From Candidatus Poribacteria bacterium (GTDB lineage: Bacteria > Poribacteria > WGA-4E > WGA-3G): DNA of 8,839 nucleotides. Under the pieces are notes generated by a model. It had not been told where the DNA came from. It did not search any database and saw only the letters and a list, made by a program, of their open reading frames with translations. The stretch covers positions 1 through 8,839 of the forward strand of contig JAPPMR010000949.1 in NCBI GenBank assembly GCA_028818995.1, written 5' to 3'. Position 1 is the stretch's first letter. Each line of letters starts with the position of its first letter. Shown in pieces: positions 1-5,801 of the stretch. A program made the position numbers and the translations under genes.

Positions 1-106
1 CGGTATCCCTGCCAGAAAATCGGATGTATGGGATGGACGGAAGTTTCCACGGCAGCGAAGAATATCACTAACGTTTAGACGGGCGATTATAGAATATAAA
101 GGATGA
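1..106 (+). CDS. AlkB/ALKBH8-like 2OG-Fe(II) dioxygenase, C-terminal end only (cut by window start)
   Basis: A frame open from position 2 encodes 34 residues and stops at TGA 104-106. It contains SLTFRRAIIE, which matches the C-terminus of the complete AlkB-like protein downstream (SLTFRKVIIE at its residues 203-212). Aligned without gaps from the GI after the distal iron-binding His, I count 19 identities over 31 residues: GI.AR.SD.W.G.K...R near the start and R.SLTFR..IIE at the end. The Arg ending SLTFR is the AlkB-family arginine that binds 2-oxoglutarate. The catalytic HxD and distal His lie outside the window, so activity cannot be judged. It is either the 3' end of a complete paralogous gene or a remnant fragment. 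The downstream methyltransferase has its own promoter at 116-144, so it need not be cotranscribed with this gene. Confidence 0.75.
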   Translation, partial: GIPARKSDVWDGRKFPRQRRISLTFRRAIIEYKG

Positions 107-115
107 CTAATTTCC

Positions 116-144
116 TTGACGAGACGGATATTATTGCATATAAT
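116..144 (+). promoter_or_regulatory. Sigma70-type promoter for the methyltransferase-AlkB pair
   Basis: TTGACG at 116-121 and TATAAT at 139-144 are separated by 17 bp, so the -35 differs from consensus at one base and the -10 is perfect. Transcription would start near 151 and give a leader of about 70 nt before the ATG at 222. The promoter lies just after the stop codon of the upstream AlkB fragment (104-106). Confidence 0.7.
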
Positions 145-221
145 GTTAAGAATTAAAATGTCCGATATGGAGTGCCATAATCAAACGTTGTGATGCCTGC
201 CCAGGAGAAAGGTCCTAAAAC

Positions 222-1175
222 ATGTCCTATATACAATGTTTTAATGTGAACAATTATAAACCAAGTGAAAGTCTAAAGAATCTGTATGAAAAGTTGGTAA
301 TACAACCAATTGAGAATTACTTACCGAGCAGTGTAGAAGGTTTCAGAAATATTGGTTCTAAAAAATCAATCCATCACAGAGAAGTCATCTTGGAGGGTGG
401 ACGGACTAATTTTGACGAATCATCTGAAGGTTTTTCTCCAAGAGATAAAGTGCTTCTTTATTGCGGTTATTATCTGCCTATGCACCTTTTTAGTTCTTAT
501 CATATTTTTTCAAGTAAACTCTCTCTACCTGAAAGCAATGAAGTTGTTTTTATTGACTTTGGTTGTGGACCATTAACTTCAGGTATTGCGTTTTGGGCTG
601 CAACGAGACATAGCAACATCACTTACATTGGAATTGACAAATCAACTACAATGCTTAAGATGGCTGAGGAAATCAACCTACACGGCCCCTATGGAACCTC
701 CGGAAGAGTTTTTTTTGAAGATGCTTGTTTCATTAGCGATTATAACATTGAGTTGTCAGAGTTATTTGATGAGATTATGGTTGGAACTTCTGTTGATACT
801 TTGATTATATTTAACTTCTCCCATTTTCTTCAAAGTAAAACATTTGAAGATCTATCAAATAGCGACAACAATCCGTCAAACATCGAAATGTTGGGCACTC
901 AGCTTGAAGTCTTAACATCTGAGTACGGAGATAACAAAATATGTGTGGTGTATCAGGATCCTCCGCGCGCTGAATATCAAGATAGGTGGCATAACTTGAA
1001 ATCTTGGATAATTCCATATCCTTCAATGTTTAATGTTTCGGGTTTTGGATGGGAGGACCCCACAAAAAAAACGGTTTTAGGATATTTTAATCTATGGGGA
1101 ATTTCAACAAGACGTACTGTGTCGTACGATAGTTTTAACAATTTCTTTTATCTAAAAAATTATTCTGATTTGTAA
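222..1175 (+). CDS. Class I SAM-dependent methyltransferase-like protein, substrate unknown
   Basis: The 317-residue protein has a Rossmann-type SAM-binding core. Motif I is FIDFGCGP at about residues 110-117. The acidic second strand is YIGIDKST at about 135-142, whose Asp would contact the SAM ribose. A later hydrophobic strand with FNFSH (197-201) fits the motif IV position. About 105 residues precede the core and over 100 follow it, so it carries flanking regions that may bind substrate; I do not recognise their family. There is no signal peptide or membrane segment. The ATG is preceded by AGGAG (203-207, 14 nt away) and AAAGG (208-212, 9 nt away). The gene is clearly AT-richer than the suf genes, which suggests transfer. 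The AlkB-like gene follows after 22 bp, so the two probably form an operon. A methyltransferase fold is likely; DNA, RNA, protein or small-molecule substrates are all open. Confidence 0.7.
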   Translation: MSYIQCFNVNNYKPSESLKNLYEKLVIQPIENYLPSSVEGFRNIGSKKSIHHREVILEGGRTNFDESSEGFSPRDKVLLYCGYYLPMHLFSSYHIFSSKLSLPESNEVVFIDFGCGPLTSGIAFWAATRHSNITYIGIDKSTTMLKMAEEINLHGPYGTSGRVFFEDACFISDYNIELSELFDEIMVGTSVDTLIIFNFSHFLQSKTFEDLSNSDNNPSNIEMLGTQLEVLTSEYGDNKICVVYQDPPRAEYQDRWHNLKSWIIPYPSMFNVSGFGWEDPTKKTVLGYFNLWGISTRRTVSYDSFNNFFYLKNYSDL

Positions 1176-1197
1176 CTTAATTTATGGAGTATAAACC

Positions 1198-1836
1198 ATG
1201 GTACAAGTATCCCTATTTGACCCAGATCAGGAAGATTCTCAACCACAGTCTAAATCCAAAGAAGAGTTAACAATTAATGTAATCAGTGGATTAAAGTATA
1301 TACCAGACTATATTACTGAGTTCCAACATAATTGGTTATTAACAGAGATTGACAAACATGAATGGCTTGATGACTTAAAGCGTCGTGTTCAGCATTACGG
1401 TTTTAAGTATGACTATAAGGCTCGGAAAGTGAACCGTGATATGCGCATTGGTGAGTTACCAGAATGGTTGAAAAGACTTAGTAATAAACTACACAAAGAT
1501 GGACACATGCCGGTAATTGCGGATCAAGTTATTATCAATGAATACGAGCCAGGGCAAGGTATAGCAGGACACATTGATTGTGAGCCATGTTTTAGAGATA
1601 CAATTGCTTCTTTGAGTTTAGGTTCGGGTTGTATAATGGATTTCACAAACAAAGATGATAAGACACAAAAAATTCCGGTATGGTTGGCACCAAGGAGTCT
1701 TGTTGTTCTGAGTGATGAAGCGAGGTATGAATGGTTGCATGGGATTGCCGCAAGAATATCAGATCCGTGGGAAGGTGGAAAACGTAAAAGGGAGACGCGT
1801 GTCTCGTTAACGTTTAGAAAGGTAATTATAGAATGA
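1198..1836 (+). CDS. AlkB/ALKBH8-like 2-oxoglutarate-Fe(II) dioxygenase
   Basis: This 212-residue protein has the AlkB-type double-stranded beta-helix core. N114-E-Y116 followed by EPGQGI leads into the iron-binding H125-I-D127. The distal iron ligand is H181 in WLHGI, and R201 and R207 in RVSLTFR match the AlkB 2-oxoglutarate/substrate arginines. HYGFKYDY (66-73) lies in the N-terminal substrate-lid region. The stretch from NEYEPGQG through SLSLGS to MDF resembles animal ALKBH8, a tRNA wobble-uridine hydroxylase, and related bacterial proteins more than E. coli AlkB, from my memory of those sequences. Oxidative demethylation of alkylated DNA or RNA remains possible. All catalytic residues are present, so it should be active. 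The ATG lies 22 bp after the methyltransferase stop, with GGAG (1185-1188) as ribosome site. A paralogue's C-terminus lies at 1-106. Confidence 0.88.
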   Translation: MVQVSLFDPDQEDSQPQSKSKEELTINVISGLKYIPDYITEFQHNWLLTEIDKHEWLDDLKRRVQHYGFKYDYKARKVNRDMRIGELPEWLKRLSNKLHKDGHMPVIADQVIINEYEPGQGIAGHIDCEPCFRDTIASLSLGSGCIMDFTNKDDKTQKIPVWLAPRSLVVLSDEARYEWLHGIAARISDPWEGGKRKRETRVSLTFRKVIIE

Positions 1837-1864
1837 TACTGAAATGCTTTTTGGTGGGAATAGT

Positions 1865-1886
1865 GGCACGGTCGGGAGACCGCGCC
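1865..1886. repeat. GC-rich hairpin between convergent genes
   Basis: GGCACGGTC and GACCGCGCC form a 9-bp stem with one A.C mismatch around a GGGA tetraloop. It sits between the convergent AlkB-like gene (stop 1836) and the CBM gene (stop 1905). No T-tract follows on either strand, so it is a weak candidate for an intrinsic terminator; it looks more like a copy of an interspersed palindromic element. I recall similar hairpins in poribacterial genomes, but copy number cannot be tested here. Confidence 0.5.
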
Positions 1887-1904
1887 TTATAAAACCATGG
1901 TAAG

Positions 1905-2570
1905 TTAGAAACGTTCCGTCTTAACAGATGCCCATTGCGTTGTCAATTTTTCCTTCGCATCAACAGGAAACGGTTCATCGATCGATAAATCGTCTTCAGG
2001 TTCACCTTCAAAATAACGGAAGTTATCAAGCCAAAAATCTACATCCGATTGTGCAATAGATAAACCTACCCACATGTTTCTGGCAACATCTTCTTTCGCA
2101 TTGAAGGTAACAAAATATTCTTCCCATTCCGGACCTGTAAGGTTAATATCTCCACCTTGCCAAAATGTCCACGGGTCCTGTTGTTCCTGAATATTTAAAC
2201 TCACCTGTCGAGGTTTTTCAGAACGCGCCCAGAAGATGACAGTATATGTTTTACCTTTTTCCATAGACACGTTTCTTTGCTTAACCTTAGCGTGCCAATT
2301 TGTACCGGTTGCTTTGATACCGATGATTTTCAGACATTTTTCTCCGTGCTGTGGGTTTTTCTTGTCAATTTCCATCTTATATTCTCCACCCCGATCACAA
2401 CATGTGCCATCCTCTAATTCCCAGGCGGCTAAATCATCTTCAAAGCTATGGTTTTCGAGCAGTAGTTCTCCCTTCTCCCACTTTCCTAATTCCTGTGGAG
2501 TTCCTGCAAAAGCACTAAACCCTATTAGCATTGTCGTTAAGACTACATTTACAAAAATCACTCTGTTCAC
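1905..2570 (-). CDS. Secreted protein with CBM4/9-like carbohydrate-binding domain
   Basis: The 221-residue protein starts with a signal peptide: a short basic n-region, a hydrophobic stretch (about 5-20) and an AFA-G cleavage site near residue 22. The mature part is one beta-sandwich of the CenC/CBM4_9 type. ELLLENHSFEDDLAAW (35-50) is the typical N-terminal strand with 'nasty NSFE' signature, YTVIFWARSE (109-118) is the central strand, and VDFWLDNFRYFEG (177-189) is the characteristic closing strand. An acidic tail of about 30 residues follows. There is no catalytic domain, so it probably binds polysaccharide or glycan outside the cell. The start is GTG (2568-2570), chosen because AAGGAGG (minus strand, 2578-2584) lies 7 nt upstream. 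It lies 46 bp downstream of the small gene ending at 2617 on the same strand and may share its promoter. Confidence 0.78.
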   Translation of the reverse strand: MNRVIFVNVVLTTMLIGFSAFAGTPQELGKWEKGELLLENHSFEDDLAAWELEDGTCCDRGGEYKMEIDKKNPQHGEKCLKIIGIKATGTNWHAKVKQRNVSMEKGKTYTVIFWARSEKPRQVSLNIQEQQDPWTFWQGGDINLTGPEWEEYFVTFNAKEDVARNMWVGLSIAQSDVDFWLDNFRYFEGEPEDDLSIDEPFPVDAKEKLTTQWASVKTERF

Positions 2571-2616
2571 GTAAAATCCTCCTTTTCGCGCTTGCTGATA
2601 GGCACGCCTTATGTGA

Positions 2617-2985
2617 TTAACTTTCTCCTCGCATCAGAGATTCTATTTCAGGTAGTATTTGCACCACCGCGGCCTGGTCAACCTGTTCAGCAATGCTTGC
2701 ATAACCTGCGGTCTGTATCATTTCAGCGAGATTTTGTCCGAGTTGTTCAATTGTCCACGCAACCGAATCCGGCACTTCTGCTTTATCAAGATTTCGATGG
2801 TCGTTTTTCTCAGAAGGGTCGTAATGATAGTGCGGGTTTTTACGGAAGCAGTCAAAACGTAGCAGTTGCACATTTTCGCCATCCGCTTCTCCGAAAACAC
2901 GCACGGAGGGACCACCATCTTCACCGAAATTACGGTTGTCCACGTGGAATTCAACACCACCTGCGTGGAATACTTTTTCATCCAT
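2617..2985 (-). CDS. Conserved small protein of unknown function with HYH motif
   Basis: The product is 122 residues, soluble, without signal peptide or membrane segment. The N-terminal half looks like a small beta domain (VFHAGGVEFHV, then FGEDGGPSVRVFG at 20-32, then VQLLRFDCF at 39-47). It leads to NPHYHYDP (50-57), whose two histidines could bind a metal or a ligand. The C-terminal half (about 70-120) looks helical and acidic. I think it belongs to a DUF family seen in poribacterial and related genomes (possibly DUF7700), but that is memory, not a search. The start is the ATG at 2983-2985, preceded by AGGAAG (minus strand, 2993-2998) with 7-nt spacing. An in-frame TTG at 3019-3021 would add 12 residues but overlaps the -10 box of its promoter, so it cannot be the start. 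Confidence 0.65.
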   Translation of the reverse strand: MDEKVFHAGGVEFHVDNRNFGEDGGPSVRVFGEADGENVQLLRFDCFRKNPHYHYDPSEKNDHRNLDKAEVPDSVAWTIEQLGQNLAEMIQTAGYASIAEQVDQAAVVQILPEIESLMRGES

Positions 2986-3020
2986 GATTTTTCTTCCTAA
3001 TTTTTTAAAGATATGAGACA

Positions 3021-3048
3021 ATTATACATAAATCCCTATTCGTGTCAA
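3021..3048 (-). promoter_or_regulatory. Consensus sigma70-type promoter for the minus-strand gene pair
   Basis: On the minus strand, TTGACA (3048-3043) and TATAAT (3026-3021) are both perfect consensus hexamers, 16 bp apart. Transcription would start near 3014, leaving a leader of about 28 nt that contains AGGAAG and the ATG at 2985. Confidence 0.75.
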
Positions 3049-3100
3049 TTGAAAAATAACTAATGTTTAGACAACACAATCGGCAAAATCGCCCAAAATC

Positions 3101-3126
3101 TTTTTTATAGTATTTACTATAAAAAA
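3101..3126. promoter_or_regulatory. Perfect 12-bp inverted repeat, candidate operator upstream of moaA
   Basis: TTTTTTATAGTA (3101-3112) and its exact complement TACTATAAAAAA (3115-3126) flank a 2-nt TT centre. The repeat ends 3 bp before the moaA -35 box and lies in the divergent region between moaA and the minus-strand gene. This position fits a dimeric regulator contacting the moaA promoter. Its stem is pure AT except for one pair, so it is a poor RNA terminator. I do not recognise the cognate regulator. Confidence 0.55.
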
Positions 3127-3129
3127 TAC

Positions 3130-3158
3130 TTGCAAACCAGATAACAACATGCTATACT
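3130..3158 (+). promoter_or_regulatory. Sigma70-type promoter of moaA
   Basis: TTGCAA (3130-3135) and TATACT (3153-3158) are separated by 17 bp. Transcription would start near 3165, leaving a leader of only about 22 nt before ATG 3188. That is too short for a molybdenum-cofactor riboswitch. Confidence 0.65.
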
Positions 3159-3187
3159 ATTAAAAAATAAGATCGGTTTATTTAACG

Positions 3188-4183
3188 ATGAAACAGCAAC
3201 TACTCGACAGTTTTGGACGTGTCCATACAAACCTCAGAATCTCGGTTACAGATGTATGTAATTTTCGGTGTATTTACTGTATGCCTGAAGACATGGTATT
3301 TATGCCAGATTCGGCACTGATGACGTACGACGAGATGCTACATTTCACACGTATTTTTGTCGAGTTAGGTGTAAATAAGATTCGGATTACGGGAGGCGAA
3401 CCGCTCGTGCGTCCGGGTGTGCCGCACTTCATTGAACAACTTGGGCAGATAGATGCGTTAAAAGACATCAGCTTGACGACTAACGGCATTGGACTGATTA
3501 CCCAAGCGCAGGCACTCTACGATGCTGGATTAAGACGTATCAATGTCAGTTTGGATACGCTCAACGAAGAGAAGTTTGAGCAGATGACGCGACGCAAAGT
3601 CCTTTCGCGTGTAATTAAAGGACTCAAAGCAGCACACGACTGTGGGTTCAATCCGATTAAAGTCAATGCCGTTGCAATGCGTGGGTTTACCGATGATGAA
3701 ATCGTGGATTTAGCTACCTTTGCACGTCAAAACAGTTATCAGTTGCGGTTCATAGAGTTTATGCCACTTGATGCCGATGATATTTGGGGACGCAACATGT
3801 TCATCCCAGGAAAAGAAATTATAGATAAAATTAGCAGCGTCTATCCATTGGAGCGGATGCAGCTGAATGGCGATGCTAAGAGCGATACCGCACAACGTTT
3901 CCGTTTTGCAGATAACGGTACTGAGCTTGGTGTTATACCTTCGGTAAGCGAACCGTTCTGTGAAAGCTGCAACCGTATCCGTCTTACTGCTGATGGGAAG
4001 TTCCGAACATGCTTATTCTCACTCACAGAAATTGATTTACTCACGCCATTACGCGAAGGTGCTGACGATGAAACGATTGAACAACTCATAATTGATGCAG
4101 TTGCCAAAAAAGAGGCGGGACATAAAATTAATGCTGCGGATTTTGTCAAACCTGAGCGGAATATGTCAAGGATTGGCGGATAA
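3188..4183 (+). CDS. moaA: GTP 3',8-cyclase MoaA (radical SAM, molybdenum cofactor synthesis)
   Basis: MoaA converts GTP to 3',8-cyclo-7,8-dihydro-GTP, the first step of molybdopterin synthesis, together with MoaC, which is not in this window. The 331 residues match the usual length. C24-X3-C28-X2-C31 in VCNFRCIYCMP binds the radical SAM 4Fe-4S cluster, and ITGGEP (67-72) is the SAM-contacting motif. TTNG (97-100), NVSLDTL (119-125) and RFIEFMP (187-193) are typical MoaA strands. C258-X2-C261-X13-C275 binds the second, GTP-binding cluster, with the N-R-I-R stretch between. The C-terminal GG (330-331), needed for activity in known MoaA, is intact. DSFGRVHTNLRISVTD at the N-terminus agrees with ATG 3188. 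No clear Shine-Dalgarno lies in the short leader. No other moa genes are adjacent, so the gene stands apart from the pathway here. Confidence 0.95.
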   Translation: MKQQLLDSFGRVHTNLRISVTDVCNFRCIYCMPEDMVFMPDSALMTYDEMLHFTRIFVELGVNKIRITGGEPLVRPGVPHFIEQLGQIDALKDISLTTNGIGLITQAQALYDAGLRRINVSLDTLNEEKFEQMTRRKVLSRVIKGLKAAHDCGFNPIKVNAVAMRGFTDDEIVDLATFARQNSYQLRFIEFMPLDADDIWGRNMFIPGKEIIDKISSVYPLERMQLNGDAKSDTAQRFRFADNGTELGVIPSVSEPFCESCNRIRLTADGKFRTCLFSLTEIDLLTPLREGADDETIEQLIIDAVAKKEAGHKINAADFVKPERNMSRIGG

Positions 4184-4199
4184 TTACTAAAATCAAACA

Positions 4200-4538
4200 A
4201 TACGTGAGATACATCCGCGAGAAGTCCGAGTATACCAAACTTCAGACGGACAGGAACCTTTCAACGAGTGGTTAACTTCAATTCGAGATATAGAAACACA
4301 AGCTCGGATTCGGGCACGCCTTGAGCGTCTTGAAGACGGTAATTTGGGAGATTACCAATCTGTTGGTGAAGGTGTTTTTGAGTTACGGATCCACTTTGGA
4401 GCAGGTTATCGAATTTATTTTGGACAGGTAGGTAACACAATTGTTCTTTTGCTCTGTGGCGGAGACAAGTCATCACAAAGACGAGATATAGAACGAGCAA
4501 AAACTTATTGGTTGGAATATAAGAGAGAACACCTATGA
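4200..4538 (+). CDS. HigB/RelE-type addiction-module toxin, full-length frame with ATA in place of a start codon
   Basis: The frame is open from the TAA at 4188-4190 to the TGA at 4536-4538. It reads as a complete phage Gp49/HigB-like killer protein, the RelE-fold mRNA interferase group. REIHPREVRVYQT is followed by EPFNEWLTSIRD, then ARIRARLERLEDGN, GDYQSVGEGVFELRI, GAGYRIYF and VLLLCGGDKSSQRRDIERAK. This is about 112 residues if counted from ATA 4200, the usual length. No ATG, GTG or TTG occurs in frame before TTG 4344, which would discard the first 48 residues. ATA at 4200-4202 sits where homologues begin with Met, one substitution from ATG, and no Shine-Dalgarno precedes it. Either it starts at a rare AUA codon, perhaps coupled to moaA (stop at 4183), or the toxin is a pseudogene through start loss. 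It overlaps the antitoxin by ATGA. Confidence 0.7.
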   Translation: MREIHPREVRVYQTSDGQEPFNEWLTSIRDIETQARIRARLERLEDGNLGDYQSVGEGVFELRIHFGAGYRIYFGQVGNTIVLLLCGGDKSSQRRDIERAKTYWLEYKREHL

Positions 4539-4876
4539 GAAAAATGAGAACATGGCGTGAATGTCTTGTTGAACAGATTGCTGACCGGAAAAGCGCAATT
4601 GCCTATCTACAAGCGATTCTTGAAGATTACCAAATCTACAAGAATCCTACGACAGTTCAAAGATCACTCCAAACCGTCGTTGAAGCGCAAGGTGGTGTTT
4701 TTACGTTGGCAAAGCAGGTAGATATGGACCCGCAAGTTCTTTCAAAAATGATTACCAGTGAGGATGTCCCTTTGATTGATGCAGTCGGAATTGTTCTTGA
4801 GGCACTTGGATATCAACTCTCAATCCAACCGATAAAACTTGAAACCGTAACCTTGACACGTATACCGATGCATTAG
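4535..4876 (+). CDS. HigA-like addiction-module antidote protein
   Basis: The 113-residue protein matches the 'probable addiction module antidote' family. Its N-terminus, TWRECLVEQIADRKSAIAYLQAILEDY (6-32), is the typical helical segment. A helix-turn-helix follows at about 53-76 (GGVFTLAKQVDMDPQVLSKMIT), and LEALGYQLSIQPI (88-100) closes the Xre-type domain. It should neutralise the toxin encoded just upstream and repress the pair by binding its promoter. The ATG at 4535 overlaps the toxin TGA, with AAGAGAG (4521-4527) about 7 nt upstream. A second in-frame ATG at 4544 would drop three residues. The order toxin then antitoxin is usual for this family. No promoter is apparent directly upstream, so expression probably comes from the moaA promoter or from within the toxin gene. 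The antitoxin is intact even though the toxin start is abnormal. Confidence 0.82.
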   Translation: MRKMRTWRECLVEQIADRKSAIAYLQAILEDYQIYKNPTTVQRSLQTVVEAQGGVFTLAKQVDMDPQVLSKMITSEDVPLIDAVGIVLEALGYQLSIQPIKLETVTLTRIPMH

Positions 4877-4982
4877 AAGGACAAAATACATCAATACATG
4901 TAGCGGAAAATTAAATCGATTAACGACAATAGATAAGCACTAAATTCTAAATTTACATAAATAAGGAGTCCGAAACCAAGAG

Positions 4983-5786
4983 ATGTGCAACGACCTAATA
5001 ATTCAAGATTTACATGTCAGTGTGCAAGGAAATCCGATTATCAAAGGATTAAATTTAACCGTCAAACAGGGCGAGGTGCATGCCCTTATGGGACCAAACG
5101 GGTCCGGTAAAAGCACACTTGCGAAAGGACTGATGGGACACCCGTTCTATGAAATTGATTCTGGTGAGGTGATCTTTAACGGCGTTGATGTGCTGGAATT
5201 GGAACCGAATGAACGCGCAAAATTAGGACTTTTCCTCGCTTTTCAATATCCAACTGCTATCCCAGGCGTAAGTTTAGCGAACTTCCTACGGATTGCTGCC
5301 AGTGCTGTCCGTTCTGCAGAAACAAACGGTTCCGAAAACAACGAACTGATACCGATGCGGGAATTCCGTAAAGAACTACGTGCAAAAATGACACAACTCG
5401 GCGTGGACGATTCCTTCGCAAGACGTTATCTCAACGATGGATTCTCTGGCGGCGAAATGAAACGTGCGGAAATCTTGCAACTTGCAATGCTTGAACCAAA
5501 AATCGCTATCCTTGACGAAACAGATTCTGGACTTGATATTGATGCTGTGCGCATTGTCGGTGAAAGTGTCAGCAGCTTGGTTGGACCTGAACTCGGTGTC
5601 CTGATTATCACACACTATCCTCGATTGTTGGACTACATCCGTCCGCAGTTTGTGCATATATTGCTTGATGGTAGGATTGTTGAATCCGGTGGATGGGAAC
5701 TTACACAGGTGTTAGAAGCAGAAGGCTACGATCCAATTCGGGAAAAATACGGCATTGCTGAAACTGTTCAAGAAAATACAATTTAA
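4983..5786 (+). CDS. sufC: SufC, Fe-S cluster assembly ATPase
   Basis: SufC is the soluble ABC-type ATPase that drives the SufBC2D scaffold. The 267 residues contain Walker A GPNGSGKST (37-45), the Q-loop in FQYP (Q88), the signature FSGGE (154-158), Walker B IAILDE (174-179), D-loop SGLD (182-185) and switch His H211 in ITHYPRLLDYI. FSGGEMKRAEILQLAMLEP and the ALMGPNGSGKSTL context are diagnostic of SufC rather than transporter ATPases. The family is usually about 250 residues; the extra length is an insertion near 111-122 (SAETNGSENN) and a slightly longer C-terminus. The ATG is 14 nt after AAGGAG (4963-4968), longer than usual, but no other in-frame start exists between them. It is the first gene of the suf cluster; sufB follows after 15 bp. 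I see no convincing promoter in 4877-4982. Confidence 0.95.
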   Translation: MCNDLIIQDLHVSVQGNPIIKGLNLTVKQGEVHALMGPNGSGKSTLAKGLMGHPFYEIDSGEVIFNGVDVLELEPNERAKLGLFLAFQYPTAIPGVSLANFLRIAASAVRSAETNGSENNELIPMREFRKELRAKMTQLGVDDSFARRYLNDGFSGGEMKRAEILQLAMLEPKIAILDETDSGLDIDAVRIVGESVSSLVGPELGVLIITHYPRLLDYIRPQFVHILLDGRIVESGGWELTQVLEAEGYDPIREKYGIAETVQENTI

Positions 5787-5793
5787 GAGGAGG
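5787..5793 (+). promoter_or_regulatory. Strong ribosome binding site of sufB
   Basis: GAGGAGG begins directly after the sufC stop codon, 8 nt before the sufB ATG, and is the best Shine-Dalgarno in the cluster. This fits high or independent translation of sufB within one transcript. Confidence 0.7.
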
Positions 5794-5801
5794 AATACAA
5801 A

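Noticed and set aside
158..193. An 11-codon ORF in the methyltransferase leader, as a possible leader peptide
   Set aside because: It has no Shine-Dalgarno, no codon run pointing to attenuation and no clear competing hairpins.
3059..3072. ACTAATGTTTAGAC resembles ACTAACGTTTAGAC at 67-80, suggesting a dispersed repeat or operator
   Set aside because: The copy at 67-80 is coding sequence for the AlkB SLTFR motif, as is the similar stretch near 1808-1818. The 3059 match is noncoding and its flanks do not align, so it looks like chance.
4344..4538. A 64-residue toxin starting at TTG 4344
   Set aside because: Conserved family sequence continues in frame for 48 residues upstream, and no ribosome site precedes the TTG.
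4894..4923. Short palindromes TACATGTA and the ATCGAT region before sufC as an IscR- or SufR-type operator
   Set aside because: They are 6-8 bp long, expected by chance in AT-rich DNA, and do not match an operator I know.
4853..4948. TTGACA at 4853-4858 and TTAACG at 4920-4925 as -35 boxes of a suf promoter
   Set aside because: Neither has an acceptable -10 box at 16-18 bp.
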